NCBI GenBank assembly: GCA_002007465.1
Contig: LNAC01000001.1
Location: forward strand, 5,423,460-5,487,459
Origin: Ailurus styani
Lineage: Eukaryota > Chordata > Mammalia > Carnivora > Ailuridae
DNA: 64,000 nucleotides
Direction of reading: 5' to 3'
Position numbers and translations under genes: made by a program. The notes under the pieces are model-generated. The model made no database searches. It saw only the letters and a list, made by a program, of their open reading frames with translations, and was not told where the DNA came from. Below, in pieces: positions 1 to 9,779 of the stretch. Positions within the stretch are counted from its first letter, which is position 1; each line of letters starts with the position of its first letter.

Positions 1-2575
1 TCTAGGCACATTGGCTGTAACCATGCAATGGATTCCCATTAAAACTGAAGGTGACTTTGGAATTTAATGTAGTCCCTGTGTCCAGGGAAAGGATGGCAAC
101 CACTAATGGCTCCTGCAGTTTGCTTTGTGCCCATTTGACAGCTGGGACGATCTGCATCTCAGCAGAGCAGCTTGGTCTACCCAGGGTGGCACAGGTAGCC
201 AGAATTCCCTTCTGCTGGGTCTGCGGCTGTTCTGTCTCATGTAGAGACCAAAAGCATCTGTTGAGGAGACTGTCTCCCATGGCTCCAATCCTGGGCTAAC
301 CCTTTGGTCCTTCTGGAAGAGGAATGCAGGGAGGGAGCATCAGTTAAATGTGTCTCTCCTGGGAGCTTCCGGCTGTCTGGCTTCACTGTCATTGTGCTGG
401 GGGCAGGGAGGGCGGTGGCCAGGCAGACCCCTTTGGGTCTAGGAAGCGGTGGCCACGGAAAGAGCAAACAGTGGGGAGAAGGGCCTCCTTCCCTCCCGCC
501 CTCGGAGCCCCCCTGGGCTGTGCTCTGGGCAGCGTTGGCAGGATGGCCCTGCCCTCCCTGCAGCTTCTCCTGGGCAACTGTCCGGCTCAGACATGGGGAG
601 AGAAGCCAGCCAGCACCTCCGCTAGGGGCCGCCCCTCTGACTCTTCAGCCGCCAGGAACTCAAGCTGCCTCCCAGGCCTGACGTCTTTCACGCCTGTTCC
701 CTGATTGCGGGACCTTCCAGGGCACAGCTTTCACCGTCCTAATTCAGCTCTCAGTGGGGGTTTCCTTCTCACTTAACTGCCAAATTTACACCTCTCGGGT
801 CTCGCTGGCATCCTCTCTGGAGGTGTTGATGGGTGCTTAGCGGCTCCCTGCACCTCCAATCCTGGCATTGTTTCTCTGAGAGTGTCCTTGTGTGCTTTGC
901 AGCTGCCGTTCCAGAAGGTGACATTTGTCAGTCACATCAAACCTCATTGCCCTGCGCACACTGGGCGGTTCTCCGCAGCACGGAGCGCGAACCTTTGCTT
1001 TTGTGGCTTTTGGGCAGCACCGTGGGCATCCCCCCGCCCCCACCCCACAGCCTGATCCCATCCCGAGAGCACATTTGAATGAGCTGGGCAGCCGTCTGCA
1101 GTGCGATGGCCCCAGGGTCACACCCGAGCGGCCAGCCTCCCGCTGAGGCCTGGAGGGCTGGCCCCTGGCGGCTTTTGTCACTTCATCCCCCCCCCCCCCA
1201 CCCCNGGAAGGTCGTCAAGCCCCCAGCGGGTTTGAATGAGATCCAGTGAATCTTCATCCGGATTCCCTGAGCACAAGCCCGAGGTGCTGCCCTTAAGATT
1301 AATTAGAGGGTGAGGCCCGCACTTGGAACCGAAGGCAGACTATGAATTCGATTCTTCGGGCACTTTTCATATTCCTTCTCCCACATCTCGCAGTTTTTTC
1401 AGGGCCGTTCTGCTATCTTTGACTACATATGTTGACTCAATTTTTTGTCCACTCTGAACACGTCTTTGAGAGCAGCCAGGGTAAAAACCAGTAGATCGTA
1501 GATCGTGCCAGGGTCCTAAATTATCGGCAGGAGTTTCATTTACTCCGGAGGGCTTGACGGATGCACTTTCCATGCAGGCTTTGTAGGACCCGTAGATACT
1601 GTTCTAGAAAATTATACTGCCTGTGTCTCTAAGCTCTCTGAGCTAAGGACTTTTTTTTTGCATTCTTAAATGGTGGAAAAAAATAAAAGACAAATGTTTT
1701 GCGGCATGTGAAAATGATAGGAAACTCACATCTCAGTGTCCATAAAGTGTTAGTGGAACGCACAGCTAGGTCTCTTTGCTCTCACGTTGTCCACAGCCCC
1801 AATCCTGCGGTAGGGGGCAGAGTTGAGTGGTTGTACCAGTGACTGTGTGGCCTGCAAAGCCTTTAATATTTACTCTCTGGCCTTAAGCGGAAATCATTTG
1901 CTGGCCCAGGTATGGAAGAGCAGGTGCCTAGGTGGGCCTGGCGTTGGTCCCTCAGCTGTGGCCGAAGACCTGCTGTGCTGATCTCTTATTCAGTGATAAG
2001 CTGTAATTTTGGTGTTGTCCGTGAGGTTACTCTGGTTTGAGACTTTGGCCCTCCAGTGTCACTGAAGGCTATGCGAGTCAGCCAAACGTGGGAAGGCCAT
2101 GTGACTGTTTCCATTAAGGCAAAGTTGAGAGGTTTCCAACCATGCATCGAGAGCGCTGGCGGCTTATTATTTGCCATTTATCACTGTGCCTTGAACGTTC
2201 AGCAAAGTGAAAAATAGTTTGCCAATGAATTAAAGTGGAAAATTAATTTCAGTTTTCCTCCTGTTGCACGTAAATGCAGAAATTAAAAATGAACGCTCTA
2301 CTCACAGGCATGTTTTCATCTTAGGCTGAGTCTTACCCACCTTGTGTTGTGGGGGGCGGGGGGGCCTTGCTTCTTTCATCGGAAAGTAATTCTTGCTTCC
2401 CAGTGAGGACTGTCCAGTGAGAAGAAAAAATTATCTTTTATGTGTGTCTTTGTTCAAAGATTGTTTGGGAAAACAAAGGAGTGGCCATATAGAAATATGA
2501 CATTTATTGTTAAGAGCAATTACTGTACACTTGACCTTCAGGCAACCTAACTTCAGCTGCTATCATGAGAAGATT
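1..2575. other. Non-coding unique sequence, no gene recognised
   Basis: No exon with convincing splice sites and coding character was seen on either strand. The first 1.2 kb is GC-rich (CT- and G-rich stretches) but no open frame resembles a protein I know. A poly-C run near 1187-1204 ends in a single N, a likely sequencing or assembly break. 2180-2330 is AT-balanced, complex and free of recognisable repeats, so it could be conserved non-coding DNA; that is only an impression. Confidence 0.5.
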
Positions 2576-2591
2576 TGAAAAGAACGAAGAA

Positions 2592-2778
2592 ATTTTGTTT
2601 TAAAAATTTCATTTATTTATTTGAGAGAGAGCAAGCACAAGTGGGGGGAAGGGCAGAGAGAGGGAGAAGCAGACCTCCCGCTGAGCAGGGACCCTGATGC
2701 GGAGCTCGATCCTGGGACTCTGGTATCATGACATGAGCCGAAGGCAGATGCTTCACTGACTGAGCCACCCAGACACAC
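2592..2778 (-). mobile_element. Can-SINE (carnivore tRNA-Lys SINE), minus orientation
   Basis: The element reads T-rich tail, TTTATTTATTTGAGAGAGAG, AG-rich body and then the inverted tRNA-like head ending GAGCCACCCAGACACAC. It lies between a 16-bp target-site duplication with one mismatch, TGAAAAGAACGAAGAA at 2576-2591 and TGAAAAGAACCAAGAA at 2779-2794. The diverged head suggests an older copy. Confidence 0.93.
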
Positions 2779-2794
2779 TGAAAAGAACCAAGAA

Positions 2795-3644
2795 CTTTAC
2801 AATCTAAATGTCATGCAGTTCTTCAAGTTTCTCATTTCACATGGTTTATCAAGTATGGATAACGTAGGACTGTATTTCCCCTGAAACTGTTGAGGGTCTA
2901 ATTTCAGTAGAATTCCGACCACATATTTTGAGTATTACCAGGAGCTATTAATAAACTCTAAGAAAAGCATTCCTGACTTGTTTACTCAAGGAAATCAACT
3001 CTAGGTTATGCTGTTATATTAAATATCCTAACTTTACCAGTTGGTATCAGATAAGAATACGGTAAGGCTGGTTGATTGGTTGGTTGGTTTTTTTTTAAGC
3101 CAGCGGGTTGGTGCTTAGGCACAGAAGAGATGATACACCGCCCCTTGTACCCTCCTTCAGATCAGTCCCACCAGCACTGACCCAGGGTGACAGTTACACA
3201 ACTCCCAGGGTTCTGGGCAGAAGGTGGAAGGAGAGGAGCGAGGGTTTGGGGGTTATGGAGGGGACCTGCAACCATGCCAGGGTGGGTGGCTTTTCCTTGC
3301 TGCCCTCAGTTCTGTTCCCATGGCGATTCTGAGCAGCATAGTGAGAGGCATGATGCAAGCACAGGACGTTCCCTTGTTGACTGAGAAGTGACAGAGGACA
3401 GCGATGGCCATTGCAGAAGGGAAATCAACAGCCATATCCAAGCGCGGCTGCATGGGGCCCATTGTGATGTAGGGACAAAGCCTCGTGTGGATTCCACCAC
3501 TTTAGGATGGATGCTCGTGATAACAGAGCATTGGACAATGTTGGAAATCTCTTTATTGGTTACTTAAAAGATTCAAGAAAGCAAATAAATCAGGAGTGAT
3601 TTTTCAAAATATTTAGTAAGTATTGGGCACAGGCCCTGATGTAT
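2795..3644. other. Non-coding sequence, nothing recognised
   Basis: No gene, splice-bounded exon or clear repeat was seen. A short TTGG-rich and T-rich patch lies near 3070-3095. Confidence 0.5.
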
Positions 3645-3663
3645 AAGAATCAATGTGATTGGA

Positions 3664-3872
3664 AGGGTGCCTGGGTGCTTCAGTGCGTTAAGCCTCTGCC
3701 TTCAGCTCAGGTCATGATCTCAGGGTCCTGGGATGGAGCCCCGCATCGGGCTCTCTGCTCAGCGGGGAGCCTGCTTCCCCCTCTCTCTCTGCCTGCCTCT
3801 CTGCCTACTTGTGATCTCTCTCTCTCTGTGTCAAATAAATAAATAAATAAATAATCTTTAAAAAAAGAAAAA
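3664..3872 (+). mobile_element. Can-SINE, plus orientation
   Basis: The head reads GGTGCCTGGGTGCTTCAG. The internal box-B-like region is GGTCATGATCTCAGGGTCCTGGGA, followed by a CT-rich tract and an (AAAT)n and poly-A tail. A 19-bp target-site duplication with one mismatch flanks it at 3645-3663 and 3873-3891 (AAGAATCAATGTGATTGGA versus AAGAATCAATGTGGTTGGA). Confidence 0.95.
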
Positions 3873-4160
3873 AAGAATCAATGTGGTTGGAGAAAACTGG
3901 TCCAGGCATACCAGAGAGTGGGGGCCAAATATCAGTGGCATATATCATTTTTAGAAAAATCTCTAAATAAATTACCAAATGAAAGTACTTCTGGTGCCAA
4001 GGGATGAATTTCAGCTATGTAGAAATTTTACTTTCTCAGAGGGCCACGTGTCCCAATAATTCAGGGCCTCCGTGGGCACGTGGCCCTTGCATACCCTCAG
4101 GTGTGGGCTGAGCTGGGTCTTGGGGATTCGAGGTGCAGGGCACAGCTGGGAGCCCGGCTC

Positions 4161-5483
4161 TGTGTGAGCGCTGACGAGTGTGAGCGCCGACNNNNNNNNN
4201 NNNCTGACGAGTGTGAGCGCCGACTAGTGTGAGCACCGATGAGTGTGAGCGCCGACGAGTGTGAGCGCTGACTAGTGTGAGCACCGACTAGTGTGAGCAC
4301 CGATGAGTGTAAGCGCCGACGAGTGTGAGCGCCGACGAGTGTGAGCGCCGACTAGTGTGAGCACCGACTAGTGTGAGCACCGATGAGTGTGAGCACCGAC
4401 GAGTGTGAGCGCCGACGAGTGTGAGCCCTGAGGAGTGTGAGCGCCGACGTGTGTGAGCGCCGACGAGTGTGAGCGCCGACTATTGTGAGCGCCGACTATT
4501 GTGAGCCCTGACTAGTGTGAGCGCCGACGAGTGTGAGCGCCGACGCGTGTGAGCCCTGACTAGTGTGAGCGCCGACGCGTGTGAGCGCCGACGAGTGTGA
4601 GCGCTGACGAGTGTGAGCGCCGACGAGTGTGAGCCCTGACTAGTGTGAGCACCGACTAGTGTGAGCGCCGACGGATGTGAGCCCTGACGAGTGTGAGCGC
4701 CGACGAGTGTGAGCGCCGACGAGTGTGAGCGCCGAGTGTGAGCCCTGACGAGTGTGAGCGCCGAGTGTGAGCGCCGCCGAGTGTGAGCCCTGACGAGTGT
4801 GAGCGCCGACGAGTGTGAGCGCCGACGAGTGTGAGCGCCGAGTGTGAGCGCTGACGAGTGTGAGCGCCGACGCGTGTGAGCGCCGACGAGTGTGAGCGCC
4901 GACGAGTGTGAGCGCCGAGTGTGAGCCCTGACGAGTGTGAGCGCCGACGAGTGTGAGCGCCGACGAGTGTGAGCCCTGACGAGTGTGAGCGCCGACGAGT
5001 GTGAGCGCCGACGAGTGTGAGCGCTGACGAGTGTGAGCACCGACTAGTGTGAGCGCCTACGAGTGTGAGCGCCGATGCGTGTGAGTACCGACGAGTGTGA
5101 GCGCCTACGAGTGTGAGCGCCGACGGGTGTGAGCCCTGATGCGTGTGAGCGCCGACGAGTGTGAGCGCCGACGAGCGTGAGCCCTGACTAGTGTGAGCAC
5201 CGACTAGTGTGAGCGCCTACGAGTGTGAGCGCCGATGCNGCTGAAGAGTGTGAGCGCCGACGGGTGTGAGCCCTGACGCGTTTGAGCACCGATGGGCGTG
5301 AGCCCTGACGCGTGTGAGCGCTGGCAAGTGTGAGCGCCGACGGGCGTGAGCGCCGACGAGTGTGAGCGCCGACGCGTGTGAGCGCCGACGAGTGTGAGCA
5401 CTGACGAGTGTGAGCCCTGACGCGTGTGAGCGCCGACGGCTGTGAGCGCTGAGGAGTGTGAGCGCCGACGAGCTTGAGCGCCC
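4161..5483. repeat. 16-bp GC-rich variant minisatellite, main block
   Basis: The consensus unit is GAGTGTGAGCGCCGAC in tandem. Interspersed variants include TAGTGTGAGCACCGAC, GAGTGTGAGCCCTGAC, GCGTGTGAGCGCCGAC and a shorter unit that lost part of CGAC. Each full unit carries two to three CpG. A gap of 12 Ns interrupts it at 4192-4203, and a single N at 5239 marks a second break. About 80 units are visible. The minus strand stays open over hundreds of bases (for example 4480-5040) only because the 16-bp unit has no stop in any frame on that strand; I do not regard this as coding. Confidence 0.95.
4192..4203. other. Assembly gap (12 N) inside the minisatellite
   Basis: Twelve unknown bases interrupt the 16-bp array close to its left edge. 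The true copy number is therefore not given by this sequence. Confidence 0.99.
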
Positions 5484-5604
5484 TGCGGGAGAGGCAGCGG
5501 GAAGGGCGCCCAGGGTCGCGGAGCGGGCGCCCAGCTGGCTCGGGATGAGGGCTTAGAAGCGGTGGCCCGCGGTGGCTCGGAGGCTCGTGGCCGGCCCGCC
5601 GGGC
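5484..5604. repeat. First copy of the minisatellite right flank, probably a false duplication
   Basis: This GC-rich block (TGCGGGAGAGGCAGCGGGAA onward) recurs almost unchanged at 5852-6011, where it continues into unique sequence. The first copy stops at a single N (5605), after which minisatellite units restart. That layout fits two overlapping contigs placed end to end, though a real duplication cannot be excluded. Confidence 0.75.
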
Positions 5605-5605
5605 N

Positions 5606-5851
5606 AGCACCGACTAGTGTGAGCGCCTACGAGTGTGAGCGCCGATGCGTGTGAGTACCGACGAGTGTGAGCGCCTACGAGTGTGAGCGCCGACGGGTGT
5701 GAGCCCTGATGCGTGTGAGCGCCGACGAGTGTGAGCGCCGACGAGCGTGAGCCCTGACGCGTGTGAGCGCCGACAAGTGTGAGCGCCGACGGGCGTGAGT
5801 GCCGACGAGTGTGAGCGCTGAGGAGTGTGAGCACCGACGAGCTTGAGTGCG
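5606..5851. repeat. 16-bp minisatellite, second block
   Basis: These are the same GAGTGTGAGCGCCGAC-type units. The order of variant units from 5606 to about 5757 matches 5036-5187 essentially base for base, including the rare GCGCCTAC and GAGTACCGAC variants. Two independent arrays would not be expected to share this order, so one of the two is likely an assembly copy. Confidence 0.9.
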
Positions 5852-6560
5852 CTGCGGGAGAGGCAGCGGGAAGGGCGCCCAGGGTCGCGGAGCGGGCGCC
5901 CAGCTGGCACGGATGAGGGCTTAGAAGCGGTGGCCCGCGGTGGCTCGGGATGAGGGCTTAGAAGCGGTGGCCCGCGGTGGCTCGGAGGCTCGTGGCCGGC
6001 CCGCCGGGCAGGGAGAGGGAGGGAGAGGGCGCAGGCAGACGAAGCCTCAGGAAAAGGGAGGGGGTGCGCAGCCAGTCCGGAGACGTTCGGCGGCGGCCCC
6101 CGGTGGACGTGGTGGCGAGAGGAGGCCGCCAGGTGGGCCGAGATCGCGTTACAAGGAGTCTCATAGGTCACACGTCAACGCTGGGGTCTCATCCCGAAGA
6201 CAGTGAGAAGCCGCTGAAGGGTTTTTAGGCGGAGGGGACGGTTCGGTCAGGTTCGGGTCTGTTTCAGAAAGGGACGTCTGGCAGCGCAGCTGGAGGCGGG
6301 AGCCCAGGCACGAAGCTGGTAAAGTAATACGGGCCTGGGATGATGCAAACCTGACCCGGGGTAGTGTCAGCGGGGGATTAGTAAAAGTGGGTTGAACTAG
6401 GGCAGAGCAAGGAGAAGGCTGGGCAGACACGTCACCTCGGTCCAGGTTGAAGGGGATGGGCTCCTGGTGTGAAAAAAGGCGGGTGAGGCACGGCATCCGG
6501 GGGGCTGGGGGGAGCAGCCCCCAGTCCTGGCCGCCGGCGGGGGGTGGAGCATGGTCCTAA
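5852..6560. promoter_or_regulatory. CpG-island-like block beside the minisatellite
   Basis: The sequence is G+C-rich with frequent CpG (GGTCGCGGAGCGGGCGCCC, GGCGGCGGCCCCCGGTGGAC). It includes a tandem repeat of about 40 bp (GATGAGGGCTTAGAAGCGG) at 5909-5985. CpG density falls off after about 6200 but the block stays G-rich to 6560. It could be an unmethylated promoter, or simply GC-rich DNA drifting with the neighbouring CpG-rich satellite. No first exon was identified in it. Confidence 0.5.
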
Positions 6561-6739
6561 CACCGAGTTCCCCGAGGGAGAACTTGGGAGAAGGAGGGGC
6601 GGGAGGGGTCCCGTGGAAGCTGCCTGCCCGTGTCGATCTGTGTTCTCTTCTGACGGTGGGAGTCATGCCTGTCGAATGTAGGAGCTTTGGGAAGAGAAAA
6701 CCCAAAGCGGGGAGCAGCAAGAGGTTGCGCATTCCTACG

Positions 6740-7135
6740 ACACCATCGTGAGAAGAAATCAGTTTGAACTACATGTGGCAACATGGGCGAATCTTGAAAT
6801 GTTGAGCAAAAAAGCAGGTTCTGGCTTGATATACTATGGTCGACACACAGTCGATGACATTCAGAACAGTACCACACTTTGCTAAAGGAATCCTACGTTT
6901 GAATGCATATACGTCATGAGAAAGTTGTACACCAAGGCAGGGCAGTGTTTACCCGAGAAGGGGGTCTGACTGGGGAAAGATGGAATCATGGAAAAGACAT
7001 CAGTTGTTCTGATAACATTTATTTCTGCAGCGGTAGTATGCCATGTACAATTTGTTATTCATTATACCTCTATGCGTGTGAAATGTGTCACAATTTTTTA
7101 AAGGCATCAAAATCCCATCACCTCAGTCCATCCTT
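6740..7135 (+). mobile_element. L1 3'-end fragment, plus orientation
   Basis: The pattern CTACATGTGGCAACATGGGC, then an ATGTTGAGCAAAA-like segment, is the usual sense-strand sequence of old L1 3' ends. It is diverged and has no intact coding capacity. Confidence 0.5.
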
Positions 7136-7162
7136 TTAACATATTCCTAGAACAACACTGCA

Positions 7163-7171
<9 letters not shown>

Positions 7172-7216
<45 letters not shown>

Positions 7217-7380
7217 AGATTTTATTTATTTGACAGAGAGAATCAGCACAAGCAGGCAGAACAGTAGAGGGAGACGGAGAAGGAGGCTCCCTGCTCGGGG
7301 CTCGATCCCAGGACCCTGGGATCATCACCTGAGCCAAAGGCAGATGCTTAACCATCTGAGCCACCCACGTGCCCCCCCCC
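7172..7380 (-). mobile_element. Can-SINE, minus orientation, with expanded (TC)n tail
   Basis: A (CT)n run at 7166-7216 leads into AAGATTTTATTTATTTGACA, the AG-rich body and the inverted head ending GAGCCACCCACGTGCCC. A 14-bp duplication CTGCACTCCTCTCT flanks it at 7158-7171 and 7381-7394. The pure TC repeat replaces the usual T-rich tail and may have grown from the TCTCTCT end of the target site. Confidence 0.9.
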
Positions 7381-7394
7381 CTGCACTCCTCTCT

Positions 7395-8703
7395 TATCCA
7401 GAGCCTCCACAGAGATGTCCAGGCCCTACAACCCTGCCTGCCCACCTCAAGGTCAGGGTTTTTGGCTTATACACAGGTACCTTGTCTGGGGTCACAGTTG
7501 GGGGTGCACCAATGCATCCATCCATGGTATTGGACCCTCTTGGCTTCTTTGGGATCCCTCATGCTCTTCTTTATAGATGACATGACAGATTGAAGAAATA
7601 GGGTGTGAGAGTTGCCACTACTGATTAAGAATCCACAACCTATGATTCAACTCACTGAAAATGACCTTGAAGACCACCTTGCCCCTTAAAGAGTTATCCT
7701 TGCCCTGGGAGAGAAAACACACCGCCCGCGGACCCAGGCCTGCTGTTAACAGTATGCTGTCGGTGTGTTGTGCTCAGCTGGTGTTCCATAGACTGGCTTC
7801 TAAATTGGATTTCATTTTCAGGACCAGGCTCAAATGAAGAAATAATTTCACATACTGTACATTTATTGAAATCATATCAAAATAAGCAATGAGGGAAAAT
7901 TTCTCTTGGTAATATAATTTCAAGGATCATTTCATGAGTTTACAGCTAGGAAAATATTGAGGTGTGATAACCATGAGGAGAAACCGTCCTCAGTCTATTT
8001 AGAGCATAAACGAAGAAGATGGGGTCACCTGGTTCCCTCGGCCGAGTCCTTGCAAAGTCTCTCCTTCCTGTCCCTGCTTCCTCCATTTTAGTACCTCTTT
8101 GCTACCTGCTGTTGGGTTTTTTTTTGTTTGTTTTTTTTTTTGCAATCTCCCACATCACGAGTCAAGTATCATCTCTTTATCATGATAGGGGACCTGAAAT
8201 TATTATTATTGTCATTTTGGCCCATGCATTGCTTTGACTAAGTGCCAGGCAACCAGCTGGTTTTGATCATATCAGAAAGCAAAGATTCATTTATGATCTG
8301 ATGCAGGCTGAGCCAGACATTTTTCACCAATTTGGGTTAACCTGAGGGTGACTCACTTCACAAATTTGTAGGCATTCACCAAAATTGTATAATTTCACAG
8401 AAGTTTTATGGCAGGTTAAAATGTGAAATCGACTCAGGCACAGAGTGATATCTTTGTGAAATGTAATCATTGCTCTCTCAGAGTGAGCAACTTCTGAAAT
8501 GAGCTAACTCTTCGTGTAGAGAGAGACTTCTGTCTGCCTGCTTCCGTTGCCATCTCTATGTGAGGCTGGTTTCACTTACGGTGACCCAAGTGTGAATTTG
8601 AAGGCTCTGATGAGCTTATTTTCAACAGCATAGGATGAGACACGTAAGCTAATGTGTCAGTCTCCTCCAGTTTCGTTTCTGCAAAGCTGGTGTTTGGCTG
8701 CTG
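7395..8703. other. Non-coding unique sequence, possibly conserved
   Basis: No gene was recognised. From about 7840 to 8560 the sequence is complex, AT-balanced and free of recognisable repeats, with homeobox-like and AP-1-like words such as TTGACTAAG and GGTGACTCACTT. It is a candidate conserved non-coding element, not demonstrated. Confidence 0.4.
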
Positions 8704-8720
8704 CTGTATTTTATGTTTTT

Positions 8721-9007
8721 GTTTTTTGTTTTTTGTTTTTTTTTTAAGATTTTATTTATTTATTTCACAGCGGGAGAGAGATCACAAGGNGTTTTTTGTT
8801 TTTTGTTTTTTGGTTTTTTTTAAGATTTTATTTATTTATTTCACAGCGGGAGAGAGATCACAAGGAGGCAGAGAGGCAGGCAGAGAGGGGGGGGGAAGCA
8901 GGCTCCCCGCTGAGCAGGGAGCCCGACGCGGGCCTCGATCCCAGGACCCTGAGATCATGACCTGAGCCGAAAGCAGAGGCTTTAACCCACTGAGCCACCC
9001 AGGCGCC
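8721..9007 (-). mobile_element. Can-SINE, minus orientation, tail segment duplicated around a single N
   Basis: The target-site duplication CTGTATTTTATGTTTT lies at 8704-8719 and 9008-9023. The T-rich tail and first part of the element appear twice: one copy ends at ATCACAAGG before the N at 8790, and the second runs from 8791 to the same ATCACAAGG at about 8864 and on into the full element. The repeated piece is almost certainly unmerged contig overlap. Confidence 0.93.
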
Positions 9008-9023
9008 CTGTATTTTATGTTTT

Positions 9024-9779
9024 ATTTACTGCTCTCCACCTTGTCCCTCCTCCCCCAAGCCCAATCCATTTATCCTGTACACATTCAAGGTTAACTCAAA
9101 ATCAGGTTGTGAATTCGTGAGGAATGAAAGGCTGATGAGCCGGGTGGGACTGTCTCTGTCACCACCCCAAAATTCCCTCTCTAATTTCCTGCTTCTAAGG
9201 CAGAATTCGAGGGTAATGTACAAATGACGCAGCTTGGGAGAGGTTGCTTCTTTTGTGTGGAACACAATCAGACTGTCTTCCCCGAATAAAAGGGACAGTC
9301 AGCGGGAGATTCTCCCGTATTTTAAGACTCCTGAGGCAGGCGAGCGCGGTAACCAGTGCTGCTGGTGTTCCCAGGTTCTCAGATGCCTCTGATGGTCGCA
9401 GTCCTCTGCTTCCCCGTCTTCACGCCCGCTTGATTGTACCGCACATTTTGCTGAATATCTCAGCGAGGTGCAATCAGCAAGAGTAGTCATTTAAAATAAA
9501 GGTGTCTGACTTTCATGCACGTTTTTGTGAGACAAAAGGGAAAACGGAAGTAGTTCAAAATCTGCGAAGTTAAAGCTTAAAACGTACCGAATTGTTCCTG
9601 CAGTGTTTCTGAAGAAAACTGGTAGGAAGGAATAGGGTTGGGAAGGAATCTCTCATTATGATAGTAAATTAACAGTAATTTTATGTCAATAAGTTTTTGA
9701 GTGATTACTACGTCTCTCGCACTGTACTGCGTGGAATTTTGTTATTATGTTTAATGGGCTATCACAGACTTGGAGCGAG
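9024..9779. other. Non-coding sequence, nothing recognised
   Basis: No exon or clear repeat was seen. Short open frames here lack start context, splice sites or recognisable domains. Confidence 0.45.

Noticed and set aside
4480..5040. Minus-strand open frame of about 186 codons rich in R, S, H and T
   Set aside because: It is generated by the stop-free 16-bp tandem unit read in rotating frames; no start context, splice sites or family resemblance.
4161..5851. CRISPR-like direct repeat array
   Set aside because: The units are head-to-tail with no unique spacers, in a mammalian genome context; it is a minisatellite.
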